DNA from: an uncultured Acidilobus sp. JCHS
Lineage (GTDB): Archaea > Thermoproteota > Thermoprotei_A > Sulfolobales > Acidilobaceae
Length of the DNA: 64,000 nucleotides
Assembly: GCA_000495735.1 (NCBI GenBank)
Contig: AYMD01000008.1
Location: 1 to 64,000 of the forward strand
Reading direction: 5' to 3'
Under the pieces are notes generated by a model. The model had not been told where the DNA came from, did not search any database, and was given only the letters and a program-made list of their open reading frames with translations. Position numbers and translations under genes: made by a program. Positions 59,759 to 64,000 of the stretch are shown here, in pieces. The first letter of the stretch is position 1, and each line of letters begins with the position of its first letter.

Positions 59759-59800
59759 GTAACCAAGCGTTATAATCCTTAGTTCTAGACTATAACGCAG

Positions 59801-60268
59801 GTGAAGGTGAGCAGGTTGAGCACTGCCAAGAGGCCGCCGTTCCTTAAGGTGAGCGGCGACGAGGACCTGATACGGCTAGCCGAGGAAGCCCTCAGGGAGG
59901 TCTACGACCCCGAGATACCCGTTAATGTTTATGACCTTGGGTTGATCTACGCGATAGACGCTAGGAGAGTCAATGGAAAGCCAAAGGTGGCGATATTGAT
60001 GACGCTTACCGCCATTGGGTGCCCAGTCACGGGGTCCATACTCGCCTATGTTGAGCAGGCCCTGCTTGATAAGATAGCAGGGCTAAGCGAGGAGAACCTT
60101 GAGATAGAGGTCACCTTTGACCCCCCATGGAGCCCTGACATGGTCAGCGAGGTGGGGAGAGAGGCTCTAAAGGAGCTCTACGGCTATGACGTGGTGGAGG
60201 AGTGGAAGAAGAGGATGAGCGAGCAGTACCAGGAGACTTCGAGCGAGGGCCAGGCGCAGGGCTCTTGA
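59801..60268 (+). CDS. DUF59/MIP18-family iron-sulfur assembly protein
   Basis: The product is 155 residues. EEALREVYDPEIPVNVYDLG, MTLTAIGCPVTGSI (conserved Cys) and VTFDPPWSPDMVSE match the DUF59 family (SufT, PaaD, MIP18), which helps mature Fe-S proteins. A polar tail of about 25 residues follows the domain. GTG start at 59801. It lies upstream of rnhB in the same direction. Confidence 0.88.
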   Translation: MKVSRLSTAKRPPFLKVSGDEDLIRLAEEALREVYDPEIPVNVYDLGLIYAIDARRVNGKPKVAILMTLTAIGCPVTGSILAYVEQALLDKIAGLSEENLEIEVTFDPPWSPDMVSEVGREALKELYGYDVVEEWKKRMSEQYQETSSEGQAQGS

Positions 60269-60298
60269 ACTTCGCTTCCTACAGCGGGCCTGAAGGCA

Positions 60299-60979
60299 GT
60301 GGCCGCTTTGTGGGTAGTGGGAATAGATGAGGCTGGCAGGGGTAGCCTAGTTGGAGAGCTCATGATAGCCGCCTTCGCTATCGAGGACTCTAAGGAGTCC
60401 CTGCTTAAGAAGATGGGCGTGAGGGACAGCAAGGAGCTCAGCAGGGGTCAGCGTGAGGAGCTCTACAGCGAGCTCATTAAGATAGGGGTCTTCGCCGTCC
60501 TGCCCATACCCCCGAAGGAGATAGACTCTGAGAACATAAACAGGCTTGAGGAGAGGAGGGCCAGTGACCTCCTCAAGATAATATTCAACAGGCTGAAGGG
60601 GCCCAGGGCCGTAAAGGCTATTTACATTGATAAGTTTGGCGAGCTCAGGGAGCTGCCCAGGAGGTTACGGGACCTTGGCTACAGGGGCAACGTGGTGGTT
60701 GAGCCTAAGGCTGACTCTAAGTACGCCGTCGTGTCGGCCGCTAGCATAATCGCTAAGGTGATCAGGGACCGAAGGCTTGACGTGCTGAGGTTAATGTATG
60801 GCGTCAGGGGAAGCGGGTACCCAGCGGACCCCGAGACCGTGAGCTGGGTCATGGAGGTCCTGAACAAGGGGCTCAGGCTTCCAATAATTAGGTACTCCTG
60901 GTCCACGTTAGAGGGAACAGAGGCCTTTGTGAAGAAGGTTAAAAGACCCCGTAAGACACTTGAGGACTTCATGGTATAG
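60299..60979 (+). CDS. rnhB: Ribonuclease HII
   Basis: The product is 226 residues. It has the active-site GIDEAGRG, DSKELS, IYIDKF (Asp), and VVEPKADSKYAVVSAASIIAKV with the remaining carboxylates. It cuts RNA in RNA-DNA hybrids and removes misincorporated ribonucleotides. GTG start at 60299. The stop is 2 bases before trm10, so the two are co-transcribed. Confidence 0.93.
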   Translation: MAALWVVGIDEAGRGSLVGELMIAAFAIEDSKESLLKKMGVRDSKELSRGQREELYSELIKIGVFAVLPIPPKEIDSENINRLEERRASDLLKIIFNRLKGPRAVKAIYIDKFGELRELPRRLRDLGYRGNVVVEPKADSKYAVVSAASIIAKVIRDRRLDVLRLMYGVRGSGYPADPETVSWVMEVLNKGLRLPIIRYSWSTLEGTEAFVKKVKRPRKTLEDFMV

Positions 60980-60981
60980 GG

Positions 60982-62034
60982 GTGCCAAGCACGGGCGATA
61001 AGGGGCAGGTCGGGACAAGGCCGTCCGAGGCCCTCCTCAGGCTAATGGACAACTATGGGTACAATGTGCTTGGCTCCAGGGAGTGGCTTGAAGGTGACAA
61101 GCTCTACAGGCTAGGCTTTCAGTACGTGGCGGTCGAGACGCTAGTACGGGAGTACTTCCTGGCTGAGGAGGACTGGAGAGGAAAGAAGGTATTTGAGGTC
61201 GAGTGGAAGGGCTCTAAGAAGTCGATAGTCTACGGAAAAGGTGACGTCAAGTCTGACGTTGTCCTCATCAAGAAGCCTGAGCCTACCGAGAGGACGATTC
61301 CCTGGAGGGGACTCCTTGATTATCTCCCTCAGCCGCCCCTACCACTCTTAGTTGTTGACCTCAGCATGAAGTTCCTTCACACGCCGGAGGAGCTGTCAAA
61401 GCTGAGGCTTCAGCTGGCGGTGGCGCTGTCCGTGATAAGGGAGTATCTATGGGACGCCCACCTCTCAATAACGGGGGCTGATGAGGAGACCGCGAGGTGG
61501 CTAAATGAGGTAATGGGAGTCAACAAGGTCTCTATAGTCAACGCGAGGCCCAGCGAGATCCTGTGGGGCTACGACGCGGATAAGGTAATAATACTGAGGC
61601 CTGACGCCACAACGCCCCTGAGGCCTGAGGACGTCAATACCGCTGACGCCTTCTTGATAGGCGGCATAGTCGACAAGATCCCGAGGCCGGGCCTCAGCAG
61701 GATGCTTGACAGCCTTGTGCCGTGGGGGGTTCCAAGGAAAATAGAGCTGAGGGGGTCCGTTATTGGGGTGCCCGAGAGGATAAACAGGATCATAGAGGTC
61801 ATCCTCAAGTCAAGGTATGTCTACAATGGTGACATTGAGAGGGCCATAATAACTACTATGACTAAGAAGGACAGGGTCGCGAGGGCCTACAGGGAGATAA
61901 CAAGGGAGCTTAGAGAGAAGGGGAGAAGCTACGTAACGAGGGACCTCTACGAAGAGCTGAGGAAGTGGCTGCCGCTGACCTATGACGAGTTCCTTGAGGC
62001 CGCTAGAAGGGCGCACGTGGAGGTCAAGGGCTAA
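60982..62034 (+). CDS. trm10: tRNA (purine-9-N1)-methyltransferase Trm10
   Basis: The product is 350 residues. The SPOUT core is seen in LLVVDLSMKFLHTPEELSKLRLQ, then DKVIILRPDATTPLRPEDVN, ADAFLIGGIVDKIPRPGLS (the SAM knot) and the late RYVYNGDIERAI region. Archaeal Trm10 methylates A9 and/or G9 of tRNA; the Sulfolobus enzyme makes m1A9. N- and C-terminal helical extensions have normal length. GTG start 2 bases after rnhB. Confidence 0.88.
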   Translation: MPSTGDKGQVGTRPSEALLRLMDNYGYNVLGSREWLEGDKLYRLGFQYVAVETLVREYFLAEEDWRGKKVFEVEWKGSKKSIVYGKGDVKSDVVLIKKPEPTERTIPWRGLLDYLPQPPLPLLVVDLSMKFLHTPEELSKLRLQLAVALSVIREYLWDAHLSITGADEETARWLNEVMGVNKVSIVNARPSEILWGYDADKVIILRPDATTPLRPEDVNTADAFLIGGIVDKIPRPGLSRMLDSLVPWGVPRKIELRGSVIGVPERINRIIEVILKSRYVYNGDIERAIITTMTKKDRVARAYREITRELREKGRSYVTRDLYEELRKWLPLTYDEFLEAARRAHVEVKG

Positions 62035-62044
62035 GCGCCATAAA

Positions 62045-62054
62045 CGCTTATTTA
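62045..62054 (+). promoter_or_regulatory. TATA box for 5S rRNA
   Basis: CGCTTATTTACC at about 62045-62056 lies 26-28 bases before the mature 5' end of the 5S rRNA, correct for the only promoter of a stand-alone rRNA gene. Confidence 0.5.
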
Positions 62055-62078
62055 CCGTCAGACTAAACTCACATTCAT

Positions 62079-62206
62079 GCCCGGCCCGGCCATAGCGGTC
62101 GGGCAACACCCGGACTCATTTCGAACCCGGAAGTTAAGCCGGCCGCGTTGGAGGGGCCAGTGAGGTCCGAAAGGCCTCGCAGGCCCCTCCAAGCCGGGGC
62201 CGGGCG
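62079..62206 (+). rRNA. rrf: 5S ribosomal RNA
   Basis: The gene is about 128 bases. The ends pair as helix I (GCCCGGCCC with GGGCCGGGC). The body has the conserved CGGUCGGGCAACACCCGG helix-II/III region, CCGGAAGUUAAGCC and a long GC-rich helix IV/V with a CGAAAG loop. It stands alone, away from 16S/23S, as is usual in crenarchaea. The exact ends may be off by 1-3 bases. Confidence 0.93.
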
Positions 62207-62294
62207 CTAGTGCGTTCCGCGAATGCTTCTGAAGACGCCTTAGGTGTTGATAAGCACTAAAAAACCCTCTTCTGTGTCGTCCAAAGGGGTAACT

Positions 62295-63245
62295 TTGGGC
62301 GTACTGATCAAGGATCTGTACAAGAGCTATGGCAGTCATCTGGTCCTGAAAGGGGTAAATCTCGAGATAAAGGACGGCGAGCTCTTCGTTATACTCGGCT
62401 ACTCAGGCTCTGGCAAGACCACGCTACTCCGTTGCATAGCGGGGCTTGAGAAGGTCGACTCAGGCAGGATCTATATAGACGGTGTCGACGTGACTGACCT
62501 GCCTCCAGCTAAGAGGTCCGTTTCTATGCTTTTCCAGAACTACGTCCTTTACCCTCACAAGACAGTATTCGAGAACATATTGATGCCCATAGAGAGGGAG
62601 CCAGACGCAAGGAAGAGGGTCCTTGATATCGCTGAGGAGCTTGGCATAAAGGACCTGCTTAACAGGCTGCCCTCACAGCTGTCTGGCGGACAGCAGCAGA
62701 GGGTCGCCCTGGCCAGGGCCCTGGTCAAGAGGCCTCGTGTGCTGCTCCTTGACGAGCCGCTGAGCAACATTGACGCGCCCCAGAGGATAGCCGCGAGGAG
62801 GTTCATCAAGGACCTTCAGCGGAGGGAGAGAATAACGACCATCTACGTGACCCATGACCAGATAGAGGCCATGGCTGAGGCTGACCGTATGGCCGTGATG
62901 ATGGACGGCAAGATCTTACAGGTTGGGAGCCCTGAAGAACTTTACAATGACCCGGCGAACAAGTACGTCGCATCGTTTGTTGGCGACCCGCCAATGGCCA
63001 TAGTAAACGGCAAGGTCTTCAGCGTGGATGGGTACGTGGGCCTTAGGGCGGAGGACGTGGCAATCGGTGAGGGGCCTTACGAAGGCACGGTTGAGGGAGT
63101 TGAGTTCATAATGGGCAAGTACCTAGTGCATATTGACTTTAAGGGTGAGGAGATAAGGGGGTTCTCGAACTTTAAGCCAAAGGAGGGTGACAAGGTCAGG
63201 TTCTCTATTCTAAAGATGAAGACGTTCAGCGAGCGGGGCCCATAA
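62295..63245 (+). CDS. ABC transporter ATPase, MalK/UgpC type
   Basis: The product is about 316 residues. It has Walker A GYSGSGKTT, Q-loop FQNYVLYPHKTV, signature LSGGQQQRVALARAL, Walker B VLLLDEPLSNID and switch THDQ. A C-terminal TOBE-like regulatory domain (GLRAEDVAIGEGPYEG) places it with sugar importers. No permease or binding protein is nearby, so it may serve several sugar ABC systems. TTG 62295 is chosen because a TATA-like CTAAAAAACC (62256-62265) lies in the upstream extension. Confidence 0.88.
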   Translation: MGVLIKDLYKSYGSHLVLKGVNLEIKDGELFVILGYSGSGKTTLLRCIAGLEKVDSGRIYIDGVDVTDLPPAKRSVSMLFQNYVLYPHKTVFENILMPIEREPDARKRVLDIAEELGIKDLLNRLPSQLSGGQQQRVALARALVKRPRVLLLDEPLSNIDAPQRIAARRFIKDLQRRERITTIYVTHDQIEAMAEADRMAVMMDGKILQVGSPEELYNDPANKYVASFVGDPPMAIVNGKVFSVDGYVGLRAEDVAIGEGPYEGTVEGVEFIMGKYLVHIDFKGEEIRGFSNFKPKEGDKVRFSILKMKTFSERGP

Positions 63246-63284
63246 CTTAAAAACCCCTCTTAGAGGCGTAAAGCCGGGTCCGCG

Positions 63285-63641
63285 ATGCCTGTCGAGCTTT
63301 ACAGCCTGGACGAGGCCCTTAAGGTAGCGCCGAAGGCTATAGAGTGTCGCGTGAAGAGGACCACAAGAGATGGCAAAGCGAAGGTAAAGCTCAGGACTAA
63401 GAGATACCTTTATACCCTTAAGGTCGACCCGTCCCAGGTCGATGACGTTGTCTCAAAGCTGGGCTGTAAAAATGTAGTAGACGTTGACGCCGAGGTGGCC
63501 AAGCGTAAGAAGGAGAGGGCTGAGGCCAGGAGAGCGGCCAAGGAGAAGGCTGAAGAGAAGCCCGCCCAGGCCCAGCAAGCAGCTCAACAGCCTCAGCAGG
63601 AGGCTAAGCCCGAAGGGGAGGCCTCTAAACCACCTCAGTAA
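63285..63641 (+). CDS. rpl38e: Ribosomal protein L38e
   Basis: The product is 118 residues. The first 70 match eukaryal/crenarchaeal L38e (VELYSLDEALKVAPKAIECR, KVKLRTKRYLYTLKVD). They are followed by a 45-residue Ala/Glu/Gln-rich low-complexity tail not found in the eukaryal protein. L38e is restricted among archaea to some crenarchaeal groups, which supports the taxonomic placement. ATG start, about 35 bases after the TATA box CTTAAAAA (63246-63253). Confidence 0.9.
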   Translation: MPVELYSLDEALKVAPKAIECRVKRTTRDGKAKVKLRTKRYLYTLKVDPSQVDDVVSKLGCKNVVDVDAEVAKRKKERAEARRAAKEKAEEKPAQAQQAAQQPQQEAKPEGEASKPPQ

Positions 63642-64000
63642 GTGTAAACCTCCTCAGGACCAACGCCTTGGTCTCCCTTACAGGCGCCAAGCCTTATGGC
63701 GATCTCTGCGACCTTTCTTGAAACGTACCCAGTCAAAAGCCTTGGTGCCAGGTAGCTCAGCAAATAAATGAGTGTGTTCACCCTCAGCGAGGCCCCAGAG
63801 GCCTTCGGATGACCCCCGCCTCCAAGGCTTTTAGCTATGACCTGGACGTTCGCCGACCCTCTGCTCCTCAGGGAGAGCGAAACCCTTCCGAAGCCCCTCC
63901 TCTTAACCATGACAGACACGTTGGCGTCAGACCTTGACGTAACCATGGAGCCAATTATGCTATCCGATGGGGGTTCAAGCCGCCTTAATACGGCAGCGAC
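63635..64000 (-). CDS. DHH-family phosphoesterase, C-terminal part (cut by window end)
   Basis: 122 codons are visible, and the frame stays open to base 64000, so the start and the DHH domain lie outside the window. The visible part has the DHHA1 features: SRSDANVSVMVKRRG, RSRGSANVQVIAKSLGGGGH and PKASGAS with the substrate-binding GGGGH. Relatives are oligoribonucleases or cyclic-di-nucleotide/pAp phosphodiesterases. It overlaps the convergent L38e gene by 7 bases. Confidence 0.82.
   Translation of the reverse strand, partial: VAAVLRRLEPPSDSIIGSMVTSRSDANVSVMVKRRGFGRVSLSLRSRGSANVQVIAKSLGGGGHPKASGASLRVNTLIYLLSYLAPRLLTGYVSRKVAEIAIRLGACKGDQGVGPEEVYTY

Noticed and set aside
62079-62206. 5S rRNA as an integration site for a mobile element
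   Set aside because: No integrase, no partial second copy and no flanking repeat of the 5S end are present.
1-64000. CRISPR array or tRNA genes
   Set aside because: No regularly spaced repeats were seen, and no tRNA-like T-loop and acceptor stem were found in any gap between genes.

Overview
The window reads as the chromosome of a thermophilic crenarchaeon, most likely an Acidilobus-like member of the Acidilobales. That placement is inferred from gene content and base composition; no search could be run. The supporting markers are ribosomal protein L38e, a TFB-Gar1 pair, pelota, NAC, an LSm protein, an archaeal Trm10 and A-type ATPase subunit D. A free-standing 5S rRNA gene, TATA boxes about 26 bases before leaderless starts, and GC-rich DNA with AGG arginine codons agree with it. 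TTG is a strikingly common start codon. No tRNA, 16S/23S rRNA or CRISPR array was seen.

Layout. 1-7.1 kb is an accessory, decaying zone. An IS607-type transposon (tnpA, tnpB, probable omega RNA) sits inside a GH38 alpha-mannosidase gene whose C-terminal part survives as three short pieces, two of them inverted. The C-terminus of an acyl-CoA synthetase lies nearby as a frameshifted fragment, followed by a TauE/SafE exporter with its DUF1634 partner. 7.2-24.2 kb holds housekeeping and metabolic genes: an HTH regulator, NAC, a beta-CASP RNase, a C/D box sRNA, phosphoglycolate phosphatase, a CoA-transferase, split lipoate ligase, a CBS protein, a 1327-residue RecQ-like helicase, tfb-gar1 and several membrane proteins. 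24.2-34.2 kb has two amidohydrolases, MscS, TrmB, an MBL hydrolase, an EamA transporter, gcvT, an aldo/keto reductase, an FAH-family enzyme and LSm.

34.2-40.6 kb contains the most interesting functional set. ino1 is followed, after a TauE exporter and an SDR, by a tight operon encoding a UPF0104 membrane protein, a PIG-A-like GT4 glycosyltransferase, a NodB-type deacetylase and an archaetidylinositol-phosphate synthase-like enzyme. Together these could build a glucosaminyl-inositol ether lipid resembling the first steps of GPI anchor synthesis. A PfkB kinase (51 kb) and an inositol-monophosphatase-family gene (55.8 kb) may feed the same pathway.

40.7-50.5 kb has fumC, an OMPDC-like/eIF2B-like pair, a BtuFCD/FecBCD-like ABC transporter behind a promoter with a perfect palindrome, superoxide dismutase, an Asp-ligated ferredoxin, a decayed ogt copy, an MFS transporter and an intact ogt. 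50.7-57.7 kb has a sugar kinase, a membrane protein/winged-helix pair, a glutamine amidotransferase, a second GT4-transporter-IMPase row and pelota. 57.7-64 kb has atpD, a small two-helix membrane protein, CinA, DUF59, rnhB, trm10, the 5S rRNA gene, a MalK-like ATPase, L38e and a DHH phosphoesterase cut by the window edge.
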